From contig JBBPUQ010000008.1 of assembly GCA_038501195.1 (NCBI GenBank), forward strand, positions 414,001 through 478,000: a stretch of DNA of 64,000 nt, in the 5' to 3' direction. Below, in pieces: positions 1 through 11,737 of the stretch (position 1 is the stretch's first letter; the number at the start of each line of letters is the position of its first letter). Source of the DNA: Nemania diffusa (lineage: Eukaryota; Ascomycota; Sordariomycetes; Xylariales; Xylariaceae). The notes below the pieces were generated by a model. It worked only from the letters and a program-made list of their open reading frames with translations. It searched no databases and had not been told where the DNA came from. The translations under genes and the position numbers were made by a program.

Positions 1-2376
1 TTAGATGTCATGTTGTCCAGTTGTCGAGTTGACCAAGAACATACGATAGGTCCGCTGCGCCGAGGCATTCTGAGCACGACGCTTTGATGCTTTATTGGGT
101 GGTATTATTGGTTGCATGATGCCGCAAAGGTCTTATACGGCCTGTATCAACTTAGATGAAAAAAGAGCTTGATAGTACCAATAGGAACGCATGAGATCGT
201 TATTTGCTATCTAGATGGTCGCATATACAAGAGTATCCAGATTGGGTTTTCAAGAGCTATCCAAAATCCCACCACTGCTATGGGATTGTAAGAACTTTAT
301 ATAAGTGCTATAATCTCACATTGCCATCTCATTGCCCAGAGTAGACGTGTTAAGACCAGACTACCTTGCACGGATAGCGTGGCTTAGATGCCTAAAATTA
401 CCTTCTAGGCCAAGAACCAGACTCTACAAAAACCATAATACTTTAAGGTCAGCAATCAACAGTTGTCGACAGTAGTAGTTCGATCAATTTCCCAGATATG
501 TAGTTCGATTATAACCTGTAATTACCTATGTGCTTAGCCATACTATGCGCAACTCGGTTTATGACTCAGCTCGGGGGTATTTTTGAACGAGATGCGACGG
601 GAAGATTACGAAAGCATTAATAAAGTAGATACCTGGTTTGAGCTAGAGCGAAAAGGTAATAGTCCAGGAAATAAGCCGCGCGGATGACAATCGGATGCCG
701 GATGTTAGAGGAGCCCGGGGGCGCGGAGTTTTCCTACAGCTTAGCTCTTAATCCCGAGTAATAGCAATGAGTAGTTCCGAATATATTAGGAATACAGAAT
801 TCCTATACCGACTGTAAGGCTACAACTGAATATTCATCAAAAGGCATACCGGCGAATTTTGTGCTTGGAATCGCCTTCAATCGACATAGGGGACCAAACA
901 ATGAAAAACACTACGTTAGCCCATGTTCTCTTTAATTCTTTAGTTATTGGAATACGACTAAATTAGACTAGACGCTGACCTATCCAGATACTCCCATATT
1001 CTTTCTAACGACGCATGTTTGTGTCAATAATGATTAAACAAATCACAGAATTTAGGATATTATTATCGTATTTAAAATTGTCTAAGTTGTTGAGGCTAGA
1101 TTGGACACTTAGCGACAGAGGCAGCATAATAGTTTCAGCTAAAGTTAGTAAATTAAGGTGTTCTGGCAACTATCTAGGCATGATAAACCACTTCAGGGTC
1201 TACTCGCCTACCTTGTTAACACGCTTCTCCAACTTTCTATTCTCCGGGGGCGCAAAATCCTTCGAATATGACAACCGTAACTTCATTAGCGTACTAGTTT
1301 CAAGCTTTTGAAGTCTGCATTTCTAGCTCGTTTAGCGCAGGAAAGAGTTGCACGAAGGGAAGTGCGTACCGTTCGTGTTGTTGATGTATAGTTAGTTCCT
1401 GCCTTTGAGCTTCACACCGCGGCGATGGGCTTAGACTTTCTCGTGATGAAAGAGATAAGGATTGTTGCAATTAGTTGGAGTAGGAGGCAAGGGAGAACGT
1501 ATAAATGCTACGACTATTTTTGTTTGAGGCACTGAAGATAAAGGACAGTCTATCAAAGTTGTTTTATGATGCCCCAGTATTGCATATTCTATAACTCTAA
1601 GACATTAGTGCCCTTAAGTGTGCTGTATATTGGCTTCTTATCATTTTTCTTTTCTAAATATTCTGTCTATTCACTGTGTAAGACCCTCAAGTGCTGTGGT
1701 TTAACAATCTAGCAGACCAGACTGGGTTGTTATAGATAGTACTTATTTTTATTGTCCAACAACAATAGTTACTTGTGACACTACCAGCAGTCTAAACTTG
1801 TGACAATATTGATACATGTCACAGGTAAGTGGATCAAGGTAATAGGATCCAGTTAGGAGGGATTAGAAGTTCTACATCAGGTATAGATAAGATGATAACT
1901 CCTACGTTAAACCCAGAAGAGACTTCTTACATGAACCAGGCCCACAAGGTTCTTTGCTTATATAAGACCATCTACCACACCAAACGTCTATATGAAACCT
2001 TAACATCGTCTTTACTAATAAACTGAATTAAAGTCTGTTACGAATATATCATGGTGTGTGAATTTATAAGCGATTAATATGCTACTACTGCATAAGAGCA
2101 CAGCGATATAAGCTTCTTACACCAAAGCATATAGCAAATATAGTATCGCAGAGCGTCTATAGACCTAGAAAAAACACCAAACATGCTACCAAACCCAACC
2201 AATTCTATACGTCTAGCAAATTTGAGGGCCGGCCTCGCTCCTCCATATCAAATACCACTCCCTATTTTCTCCAACGGAATCACATGTCCTACCACCCTCG
2301 TGCGATAGATGAAGAAGGCCGTTGTGATGTTTAGCCCTCACACTCGGGGTATAGTCATATTTCCGAATATTCTGAA
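1..2376. other. Gene-free stretch at the left edge
   Basis: I see no supportable gene here. The sequence is moderately AT-rich, stops are frequent in all frames, and the few open frames (for example 1015-1311 and 1829-2026) have no splice-consistent neighbours or recognisable motifs. It is not collapsed to near-pure AT like the blocks further right. It may hold the 3' flank of the membrane-protein gene that ends at 2377. Confidence 0.5.
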
Positions 2377-3036
2377 TTATGGTTCGCCTTGTTGATCTAG
2401 TAAAATTGGCTTTCCAAGGTTGTTGTCTCCATTCTCTCGATAGGCACGAAACTCGAGGTAGGTGCATACAGCCATCCAGATGGTGAATTGTCTAGTGCGG
2501 TTGCAAGACGAGCGTTAGCAAGGAACCAATTCAACAACTTAGTTATCATGCCATGATTTAGAAAACAATTGAACTTACATCAAAACACCGCCTAGAGCTG
2601 CCGTTGCCCATCCGAGGCCACAAGCTTGTCCTACGCATTTGGACAAGTTTGCCTGACCTAGCAATCCAGTGAACGCGGCCCAGAAGAGGACTTCAAGGCA
2701 GTTGAGAATTGCGTTGGCTTTTGGGCTCTTCCATCTTGCCAATCGAGTTACGTGTTCGGTTAAGAGCTGATAGGCTTGGATGATAAGTGACTTGGCTCCC
2801 TGCATTTGTTACTCGGTTAGGATTATTACAGCTGGAAGGGAGCAATAAAAGGCCTCAAGCGCTTAACTACTCACGACAATCGGAATCATAATTCGTATTC
2901 TGGTAATAATTGCTCCAGGTGTGAAGAAATATGCGATGGCGAGAGTGGTGATAACAATGGTAAGGAAGGTTTCACCGATATGTGCTCGGAGCTTGTATCT
3001 GGAGTCAAAATATTTGAGATATTTGGAGAACATCAT
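2377..3036 (-). CDS. Small multi-pass membrane protein, unknown function
   Basis: I assemble three exons: 3036-2875, 2799-2579 and 2491-2377, giving 165 residues. The introns are 75 nt (GTGAGT, branch CCTAAC, end GCAG) and 87 nt (GTAAGT, end CTAG), and phases join cleanly. Four hydrophobic segments are visible: around AIAYFFTPGAI and IRIMIPIV near the N-terminus, then AILNCLEVLFWAAFTGLL, then the stretch running into FTIWMAVCTYLEF. Three cysteines lie in the middle part. The layout resembles MARVEL-like four-helix proteins common in filamentous ascomycetes, but I recognise no named family. The open frame continues upstream of 3036 without an in-frame ATG, so the true start may lie in an unseen first exon. 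It is divergent from the Zn2Cys6 gene at 3878. Confidence 0.7.
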
Positions 3037-3877
3037 TGTGAAAAGACGGAATATCGACTTCGGTCGAGATCTATGGAGAATGATAAGAATGAAGTAAATG
3101 TCTATGATTATTCGTCTGGTGAACTCGTCTGATGAACTCAAGAATCTGAGCGGCCAAAGACCACTTTATGTCTGAAAGCAACAGACATCATGCCGCGCTC
3201 GACACCCTTTTCGTAGACAACCTAGACAACCCTGCAGGCTAAAACTACGATTCCAGACTCTATTCACAGCCCTACGACATAACTTAAAATCATGGCAAAC
3301 GATTTTTGCGAGGCTTAGCTTTGCTAAAGAAAACGTCTAACATGCTAGCCGCTGTTCTAAGACCAAACATGAGACTGCAATGGCATGTATCCTAGCAGCC
3401 TACTCCTACATTAGGAAATAAACACAGGTATGATTGGGAGGCCAAGCTTGAGAAGCGCATTGTTAACGCGGCCACTGTGTCTCCCGCACTCTCAAAATGC
3501 TGCTGCCTGCAAAATGCGAGAGTTACGACGATATCGACAATAACGACGAAACGGGCGGGAGATTTAAATATGCCGAATATCTATGCGAAGATGGTAGATC
3601 AGACTAGATAGGGCTATCTATCGTGTTACTCCCCACCGTCCGCCCCTGACTCGTTAGCGTCGATTAATGGCAGGCAATAAGCCAACCGGCAGTGTTGGCC
3701 GGGACGAGGAGCTCCATGCAACGGGGGTGGAGGTTGACGTAACCAGTCTAGCTTCTAGGGGCCGGGATACGAGTCCGCGTATTCGATACGCGGAGTTCTG
3801 GTGTAGATATGCTCTTCTCCGCTATTATTTGATCTGGCCACCCCGTTTCCATTAAGAATAGCAGGCGAGGACCGCGC
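3037..3877. other. Divergent intergenic region
   Basis: This separates the minus-strand membrane-protein gene from the plus-strand Zn2Cys6 gene and should hold both promoters. The open frame at 3667-3855 has no motif and no splice logic linking it to the regulator, so I read it as 5' leader. I see no repeat or RNA gene. Confidence 0.4.
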
Positions 3878-5203
3878 ATGGTATCGCATCGAATCCGACC
3901 TCAAAATCCGCGGACCCGATTAGATACCGCCAATCGCATCCCGATGAATCGACGCAGTCACAAGAAGTCTCGACTTGGGTGCCGGGAATGCAAGAGCCGT
4001 CACATTAAATGCGATGAAAACCGGCCGGCCTGTGCCCACTGCGTCATTACTCATCGTGATTGTCAATACATGAACGGCTCCGCACCAACTGCGACCGTTA
4101 GCACAATATTACCGGATTTCAATGTTTTGAGTCCGCACAGCACCCCCGCCTCCGATGAAGCCCATAGTCCGGCTTTCACCCTAGACCCGGCGACAGAGCT
4201 GGTGACTCCAAGAAGTCAACCGAGAGTCATTTCCAGACCATATGACACCCGCTGGGTCGGGGGGCTTCCCCCCACGATCACTGGCTCTAGCTCTGATCTT
4301 GGCGCTCCTGTCAACATGAACCACATGGAGTTTCTCCTACACTTCAAGTTCTCAGTTGCGATCCCCGAGCTAGACAATGAATTTGATTCAATGGCGACCA
4401 CATGGACAAATAAACTGGCTCTACAATTCCCCTGGCTGCTGAATGCGATGTTGGCCATTTCGGCGCGTCACCTGGCTACCATCAGACCAGATCGCTCGAG
4501 TGTCTACATTTCAGAAGCGTTTCAAATTCAGAATCAATCGATCACCATTTTCAACTCGGAACAGATGAGTATCGACGAGACCAACTGTTCAGCTGCGCTA
4601 CTGTTCTCGTCTATTCTAGGACGTCATATGCTGGTAGACACACTAGCAGGTCTAGATTCCGATGGGTCCGTGCTTTTAGACAATTACTGCTGTTATGTGC
4701 AAATCCATCGTGGCTTGCGCGTTATCACATCCGATTCGTGGCAGCTTCTGTCCGAATCTGAGATCTGGCCGTTTCTACTTTTTGCCGGGGTCCAGATGCA
4801 GAGAAAGGGCCGTGGGACTGAGTTACAGGACCTCCGCTGCTGGGTGCAGGAATCACAGGGCTTAGATGAGGAAACTCTTGAAGCATATCTTACAGCCGTA
4901 GACATGTTACAGGTCGGGCTGGACGAGGCATCGGCTGCCAAGACGAATATCCGCCGGTACCAGATGACGTTCGTCTGGTCCATCTGCAATAAGGCGAAGT
5001 TTAATGATATGGTAATGCAGCGCTCGCCGCAAGCATTGGTCATTCTCGCGCATTACACGGCTCTGTTACATTATGCGAAAGGTATATGGCAAATCCGCGA
5101 CGCTGGGTATCGTTTCTTACATACGATATGCACGGTGTTGGGACCGGGTTACGAGAATCAACTTTGGTGGGTGCGTAATCTGGTGTTTGGGCTTGGAGCT
5201 TAG
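3878..5203 (+). CDS. Zn2Cys6 (Gal4-type) transcription factor
   Basis: This is a 441-residue, apparently intronless nuclear regulator. The binuclear zinc cluster lies near the N-terminus with cysteines at 35, 38, 45, 52, 55 and 62 (spacing C-X2-C-X6-C-X6-C-X2-C-X6-C). It is preceded by a basic stretch (RRSHKKSRLG), which is the standard DNA-binding module. A Ser/Thr/Pro-rich linker runs to about residue 110. From about 145 onward is a helical region like the fungal-specific regulatory domain (WTNKLALQFPWLLNAMLAIS, then the SARHLA motif). An in-frame ATG at 3944 is a plausible alternative start that still keeps the cluster. The length is short but normal for the class. Target genes cannot be read from the sequence; neighbours include no obvious pathway genes. 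Confidence 0.9.
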   Translation: MVSHRIRPQNPRTRLDTANRIPMNRRSHKKSRLGCRECKSRHIKCDENRPACAHCVITHRDCQYMNGSAPTATVSTILPDFNVLSPHSTPASDEAHSPAFTLDPATELVTPRSQPRVISRPYDTRWVGGLPPTITGSSSDLGAPVNMNHMEFLLHFKFSVAIPELDNEFDSMATTWTNKLALQFPWLLNAMLAISARHLATIRPDRSSVYISEAFQIQNQSITIFNSEQMSIDETNCSAALLFSSILGRHMLVDTLAGLDSDGSVLLDNYCCYVQIHRGLRVITSDSWQLLSESEIWPFLLFAGVQMQRKGRGTELQDLRCWVQESQGLDEETLEAYLTAVDMLQVGLDEASAAKTNIRRYQMTFVWSICNKAKFNDMVMQRSPQALVILAHYTALLHYAKGIWQIRDAGYRFLHTICTVLGPGYENQLWWVRNLVFGLGA

Positions 5204-6811
5204 GGGTAGATAATTAAGAGCTGTACTGTTATAGAGCCTAATACCGTAGGATAGAGGAGTTGTGTAATGACTGTGCCAATTTTGAATAGATTATGGATAT
5301 CTATTAATACAAGGTAATACTATGAGCCGCGAAAAATAGAGAACAACGCCTAGTGTTACAAGCGATTAATCTAATACATACATTCTACATTGAAGATAAC
5401 AAGGTAAAGAAAGAAAGCTTAAATTGGGAACTTCTAGGCATTCTTGTTTTTATACTAGTATGAGATGAGTAAGTGCCTACCCATCTGGTATTGGTACTAA
5501 TTAGGAAAGCACCCTTGTCAGCATGACAGTAGTACATGGGTATGAAAAGTTCAGGTGAGAATTGCAAGTACGTAAGTCTTATATGGGAAGAAAATATTTC
5601 CGGAATCAGCTCCATACTTCTTAAAACACCAACAAGCTGCCGCGTAATAGATCCAATACTACGTACAAGTAGGCCGATTGAACTACGCACAGTGAGGTAA
5701 TTCATACTTGGCCCAAGGGATAAGGATGCTTTTCTTATTCAGGTTTATGAGTATCACTCCCCCTCTATCTTTTATCTAATTAGGCACCGGCAGTCTCCCT
5801 GCTGCCTAGCCTATCTATGTAATAGGTATAGTACAAATTTTTGGGTCTAAAATAAAGTTTCTAGCTGAAATCGGTGCAGCTATATATAGCGACGACCTAT
5901 CTAAGCCTGCGCTAGGATTTTTCAAGGCAAATGGGAATAGCTACGAATGGTGTACAGAAAAGATGAGATGGAGCAAGTAGGAAAATTGACGTAGCATCCG
6001 CTGTAAGGCATACTTAGGTATTCTTATACACTATCTTCTTATGCCTTGCGTCTTACTACGCAAATTACTTATCTAGTCTTGGTAGGTCTACAAACTGTAG
6101 GGGGAATGCGGATACTCTCTCCTATTTTCTACACAAACTATTTGGAGGTTATCTGATAACTACCTATTATGGCAGCTTGGCGTGTGGCGCAGGGTGTGGC
6201 AGAGCAGCTCACGCCCAGATAGGAACTACTACTCTATAACCAATTATAACGGTTTAAATCGACAAGGTATGCGAGCTTACTCCGTTAACCTTTCGCCCAG
6301 GATAATATATTCCTACGTAGACTTGTATGTATGACTATGTGTATGGGTACACACATAAGCGATCAAAAGCATTTCGTCTCCCGAGGCTTCTCATCGTCGA
6401 ACCTGTGCGGTTCGCAGCGTAGGCTTTGGATTCTCTCTTTAGATGCAGGTCTGCGGCGTGGTTGGTAGGCGAGCTGAACATTGGTCATAGGCAGAAGCTT
6501 ACAGTCACAATGAGGAATTAGCTTAAAGTCGCACAACCTCTGTAGGAATATATAGGAACATGTATATATATATAAATATGTTACGCTCTAATAAACACGC
6601 AGGTATATGAACGTGACTCTGCTATTCTTCTGCTTTCCGTTCTATGAAACGTTCTTTACAAGTCGCTCTCTTCACTCGTTTGGAGTCCAACCTTCGGAAT
6701 TAGTTGTCATTCTCTCCCGGAAACTCATCGACCGTGTCTTGTAAAATCCCGTATTCTTTATCCCCCATTCCGCGTCAAAGTATACCAAACTCGGTAATAA
6801 GTTATATCAAA
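5204..6811. other. Intergenic region
   Basis: No gene is supported. The region lies between the Zn2Cys6 gene and the GPI-protein gene, both on the plus strand. An alternating TA tract at about 6560-6578 lies some 240 bp upstream of the GPI-protein start. The open frame at 5385-5705 on the minus strand has no recognisable features. Confidence 0.45.
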
Positions 6812-7706
6812 ATGCGCTTCGGTACGATATTCGCGTCTGGTCTGGCCTTTACCGCCTCGGCGCTCGCCCAGATCCTGACCCCCTCGCCGACATTCTCATC
6901 CATTTATTTCCCAAGGAGTGGCGAAGCAGTTGTCGCTGGGACATTGTACCATATCGAATGGAATGCCGACGGAATAGTTGGCCCTGCTACCCTATATCTC
7001 TTGGGCGGCGATGACGCCGCTACTCTCCAGGTCCTGGCCACTATCGCTCGTAAGTTGTGCCAATGGTTGGATCGAATGCTCACTAAGATAGCGGATTGTT
7101 AACTGTGGATGATGTACAGACGTTGATGTGAATAATGCGGAGTATAGATGGGCTGTCGATTGCTCGCTCGGCGGGAAGAATAACTACGTCATTCAGATCT
7201 CCTGGGACGGCGACAACGGCAAAACATTTGGAATCTCGCCCATATTTTACATCCAAGGTCCTAATGTAAGTCACTTGCTAGCCTGGGCACTCTCGTATGC
7301 TCGGAGAATGAACGTTGACTGAAGATACCTACTGTAGTGCTATAGCGCGTACAGCGTCGGTCCCAGCAGCTACCCGTCCAGGCCGACCAGTTACCTGTCT
7401 AGGCCGGTAACAAGCTACCCCTCCGAACCCACCGGCTACCCCTCCGAGCCTAGCGGCTACCCGACCGAGTCTGCCACAGCCATAGCGTCCTCCGCATTCG
7501 CGGAAACATCTGGCTCCGCTGCTGACACTACCGTCACCGACTCGTCCAATGTTGTTGTCACCCCCAGCATCACTCCTACTGGCCGTCTTGGCAACTCGAC
7601 TACCCCCTTGGCCACGCCTATCCCTACTGCTGGAGCTACCAAGACTAGTGCTAGGCTCGGCCTTGGCCTTTTGGTCGGCGCCTTTGTATTATACGCATAT
7701 ACGTAA
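6812..7706 (+). CDS. Secreted GPI-anchored Kre9/Knh1-like cell-wall protein
   Basis: Three exons (6812-7049, 7120-7265, 7338-7706) give 250 residues. The introns of 70 and 72 nt both start GTAAGT. Residues 1-19 are a signal peptide ending at ALA-Q. Residues about 23-128 resemble the Ser/Thr-rich Kre9/Knh1-like domain, with the typical openings IYFPRSGEAVVAGTLYHIEW and ISWDGDNGKTF. Exon 3 begins with about five imperfect Ser-Tyr-Pro-Ser-x-Pro repeats (residues about 138-172), then a Ser/Thr/Ala/Pro-rich stalk likely to be O-glycosylated. The end is a hydrophobic tail (LGLGLLVGAFVLYAYT), as expected for GPI attachment. The protein most likely sits in the cell wall or plasma membrane. Its exact role is unknown, and the link to beta-1,6-glucan comes only from the family name. 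The upstream ATG at 6704 is not needed, since the signal peptide starts at 6812. Confidence 0.85.
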
Positions 7707-10186
7707 GGTCTTGTTTACAAGTAGAGAGAATGGTAGTAACCTTGGGCGGCTGCTTTGAAACAGCAAACATATGATAGGTGAAAGGGGTAATGCGACGAGA
7801 TAATACTAGGCAATGATCTGCACTATATGCATGAAGTGACAAGGGTTGCTGCGGAGCTAGTCTACAAGGTAGATCGGCACTTGGCAAGTGACCATCTAAA
7901 TCTGATTAAGGTCTTTATTGAATCTTGACTACCCACAAGTCTGCGCTGTTTACGGAATAAAGTACAAGTCGATAAAGTATTCTGTAATGATTAGCACTAG
8001 ATGTTAAGTGATGTTTACAGCTTATAGCGTTCTTTATGCGTTTGACAGAGAATTTCACAAAGTAGAAGGGAAAAAATAGGTCTTGAATATAGATGCTTCA
8101 GAATAGCTAAGCTTTTAAGCTAGCTACTAAAGTCTCTGAATATCTAAAATAACAGGCCGTGACTTTGTTATGAAAACTTCTAGAACTAAGCCCCGCGGGA
8201 AACCTCGCGTCTCGGAGAGACCCAAATCGTCTGTCCAATTTCGTGCCGTATATCCGACAGAGGGTGTCTGTATGTGCTCGGTTATCGATATGTGCAAATC
8301 CATTATTGGTATTATGATGTCCCCACCGGTGCTGTCTTTGAACCTAGTATGGACTGAAAACGAAGCAGTGTTTTGAGCTGTGCCTAGTGGTGCATGGTAA
8401 CCCACCATTCGGTCCACGTGGTAAGGCCTATGGCATATTGAGGATTGTGACCTTCAGCTGCATTTACTCCTTATGTTCTTAGTAAGTATCATCTGAATCC
8501 TTATCGTGGGTATCTCTTAAGTCACAAGAGCATTCTTAGGAATATTGACTAACTGGCTTTCTATCTACGGTAAGGTATCTAGTTATTATAATATCTAAAG
8601 GACTTAGTAGAATTTTTATTTTTATTTTCGCTAGCTCAAAGAAATTCCCGATGACTATTGAGAGCATAGATAAACAGTATGTGTAGTGTACTATCTACTG
8701 TAGCGTTGCGTAAAGTTTGTGGCGTAGCATACTTATCTCCGTACATCCTGTGCTCGGATCTCTCAACTTAGCAGGGTTGACCTAACATCGTTTTGGGTCT
8801 CCAAAACATCGTATTTCGCTCCACTATTCGTTCTTAATTCGGTAATTATCTTGTATTGCTCGTACAATGAGATTTTGAAGGCATAATTCTTCATCTAGCT
8901 CTAGTTATTTTGAACTAATAATTTAATCAAGTAAATCAATCGGGTCTAGCTAGGTTAATTAAGTTTAGCCAGGTGTATATTCGGGCTTATTGAAGTTAAG
9001 GTAATAAAGGCAGTTAAAACAGCTGAGACACTCAAGTCAGCTTAATCTTTTCATTCGATCAAGCCACTAAAGTAATAAACTAACTACAGTAGTTACATAG
9101 TTTTAAGTTGTATTATAGCTTACTTAATCTTTTCATATGCAACCGGTAGCATTACACACAATCCATAATTCTATTGGGACCACCACACAGCTTTCTCCTA
9201 GTTGCGGATATGGTTCTCACACCGGCCACAGATGACGGGATGACGTATTATGGGCCAGCTGTTTCGCACATATTTACTTACAAGGCTATTCGGGCCCAGT
9301 GGGCTGATGAATACCGGATGAGGAGCTGAAAACGATACATCCCGAGATATATTGTGCGTTTTCTTGGCTTCCGTTCCATCTTCCCGGGCCAGATCAACAG
9401 GCAATAGAGATCCAACAGTGCATTTAGACGACCTTGTACAAAATAGGGGCACCATGGTTGAAGAGAGCTCGGGCTGCTGCAACAGAAGCGCTAGCAAAAG
9501 GGGTAGATGCACCTTCGCTGTTCGATGCTGTCCCCTGGCTGGTGCCTAAGCGCTTCTGGAACCTTGTCTTGACGCCCTTGGGCCAAATTGACGATCGCTG
9601 GCTGCTTGCACAATTTCGCATCAATCGTATCGTCGCGACCAAGTTCTGGACCTGATTTCAAGGTATCATTAAGGTAGAGTAAAGTACCTTTAAGGCTGAT
9701 GAACTACTCTTGGGAGGTATGAGCCCGAACATATGTGCCTGTAGACAAAAAAACTGGTTATGCAATACGTGCGATCCAATGAAGAGGTAGCTAGTACGGT
9801 CAATGTTGCAGCAATGCCACGACGTATCACATATCACGCAAAACTTGAGAATCGAGATGTTCAGGCATACCAGCGGTACCAGCTCGGAATCAAATACGAT
9901 GGCACTCGTATTCAAGTCCGCGTATATCACAGTATCTTCACATATACTGGCTGCCTAGCATATGCAATACTACTCTGATATTCCCACTATTATCATGCTC
10001 TCACTCACAGGAGAGAAATCAATTCTAATGCGTAGCAACAGTCCAGAAACATTATTTAGTTAAAATATCCTCTTTGAATTTCCATCTCGGTGTTCTTGTT
10101 CTTTACCTCTTTCACTCCTTTCCACAACCTGCACCTGATTTAAAGTTATCGACTAAATTTCGACGTCTTGGGATATTCAATTCATC
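7707..10186. other. Intergenic region with one coding-like relic
   Basis: No intact gene is supported. Most of it is AT-leaning DNA with dense stops. A short coding-like relic is listed separately at 9434-9655. The open frames near 8127-8417 show no motif and no splice partners. The last few hundred bases should contain the promoter of the peroxidase gene starting at 10187. Confidence 0.45.
9434..9655 (+). pseudogene. Coding-like relic, family not recognised
   Basis: An open stretch of about 73 codons, ending in TGA at 9655, reads like real protein: it is rich in Ala, Trp, Leu and Arg, with segments such as LFDAVPWLVPKRFWNLVL and DDRWLLAQFRIN. Its composition is GC-richer than the surroundings. 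It has no in-frame ATG: it opens with TTG just after an in-frame TAG at 9425, and I find no exon that splices into it. I read it as the surviving 3' part of a decayed gene. I do not recognise the family. A chance open frame remains possible. Confidence 0.3.
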
Positions 10187-11364
10187 ATGCAGTTTCCGGT
10201 CTTAACGTCTGCTCTGACAATTGGTCTAGCATTTGGCCAAACAATTCCTGGTCATGACTGGATTCCAGCTGGCCCGGAGGACTGTACGGAGGATTATCTT
10301 TCCCTCTGCTAGTTTGAAGTCGTGTTAACCTCTTATAGTTCGCGGGCCATGCCCAATGATGAACACGTTAGCTAATCACGGATTCATCCCACGTGATGGC
10401 AGGAATTTGACACTTGCAAACGTTGTCAAGGGTCTAGGCGATGGGTTGAACTTCGACCCAGCGCTGGCTTCGGTCATGTTTGGTGCAGCCATCATAGCTA
10501 ACCCAGAGCCAAACGCTACTTTCTTTACTCTGTATGTATACCAGTACTACTTCTCTGTTTCTCATTCCTTATTCAGGTCTGCACCCTATTTGCAACGCCT
10601 TGGTGTTAGTAAACGGACCAAAAACGGGGTTCGATACCAAACACGTAGCTGACAGAAGCGATAGGGATCAACTCAATGTACACAATCTTCTTGAACATGA
10701 CGCTAGTCTTAGGTAAGCCGACATTGTCTCACTGAACTTAGCACCTACTCGTCTTATTCCATTCTTATGGAATAAGGGTTTATTCCCCTGTTGTCGAGGA
10801 ACTAACACGCGACAGCCGCTCCGATGCCTACTTCGGCAATAACCACGTTTTCAATCAGACCGTATTTGACCAGACGAAAACTTATTGGCAGGGGCCCATT
10901 ATCGACATCAACATGCTAGCCAACTCCAAGGTGGCGCGTCAGCTGACCTCCAAGGCATTCAACCCGACATATGTCTTTACCACGCTCACAGAAGAGTTCA
11001 GCCTTGGCGAAGTGATAGCACCCATCATTGCTTTTGGCGACTTGGTCAGCTACAAGGTGAATAGGACTCTGGTGGAGTACTTCTTCGGTATGTGATTCAC
11101 CACTTTCCACTAGCCTCTCAATGAACCCGTGGCCTCATAATGACTTTTGGCGTAGAAAATGAACGCCTCCCAACTTCTCTTGGGTGGCAGAAGAAAGCCG
11201 ACGTGATTGCCCTCGCCGATGTTGCTTCATTGACGGGGGCCCTACGGAACGCTACGGTACTCACTACCGGTCCGCCTACTACCGTATCGAAGCGGGAATC
11301 AGGTCGATTTTCACATTTTGGGCTCGGTACTGCTAGCTTAGCCAAGGGAAAGCGTTTCGTGTAA
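10187..11364 (+). CDS. Secreted heme-thiolate peroxidase (chloroperoxidase family)
   Basis: Five exons (10187-10283, 10339-10531, 10665-10712, 10816-11087, 11156-11364) encode 272 residues with all phases consistent. A signal peptide (MQFPVLTSALTIGLAFGQ) is followed by the peroxidase_2 hallmark FRGPCPMMNTLANHG. Its Pro-Cys-Pro (Cys37) is the proximal heme ligand in this family. The conserved Glu-His-Asp triad is E107-H108-D109 in NLLEHDASL, followed by SRSDAYFG. The C-terminal VEYFFENERLPTSLGW is also typical. Family members use H2O2 to halogenate, epoxidise or hydroxylate substrates outside the cell; the substrate here cannot be told. The second intron (133 nt) was chosen because only the acceptor at 10664 restores the family sequence TLDQLNVHN; an earlier CAG leads to a stop. 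It is tail-to-tail with the P450 gene. Confidence 0.9.
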
Positions 11365-11737
11365 CTTGTAGTATATCTTCTCTCGTTGACGGGAAGGTAC
11401 ATGCTCACTATCTTCGCTTCTTGGTGGAATTTATATAGATGAGGGTTGAGAATAGAAAAATCCCTAGTTATGATCGGTATAGCTAGGTGTCTTGTTCGTA
11501 CTGGTACTCATTTTAAGTCGGCTTCGTGTTCCCATTAAGCGACGATATTAGTCTAGTTATCTCGGTAGCTTCCTATTGCGACTTGATACTGAGTGGGAAG
11601 GGTATGTATATATTTACATGGTAGCCCTTGTTGACTTCATCGGATATCTGATATAGGCTCACAGTCCTACACAATGAAGGTAGCTAAGGATGGCTGTTTG
11701 TTGACTATGTTTCGGGAACGCGAATAGACCAAGGCGA
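11365..11737. other. Convergent intergenic region
   Basis: About 370 bp lie between the stop codons of the peroxidase (+) and the P450 (-). The region presumably holds both 3' ends. I see no gene or strong terminator-like structure. Confidence 0.4.

Noticed and set aside
3667..3855. Possible first exon of the Zn2Cys6 gene
   Set aside because: The reading frame closes before 3878, no donor/acceptor pair joins it, and the regulator has its own ATG.
6398..6425. tRNA-like GTTCG motif
   Set aside because: No cloverleaf arms or second promoter box could be found around it.
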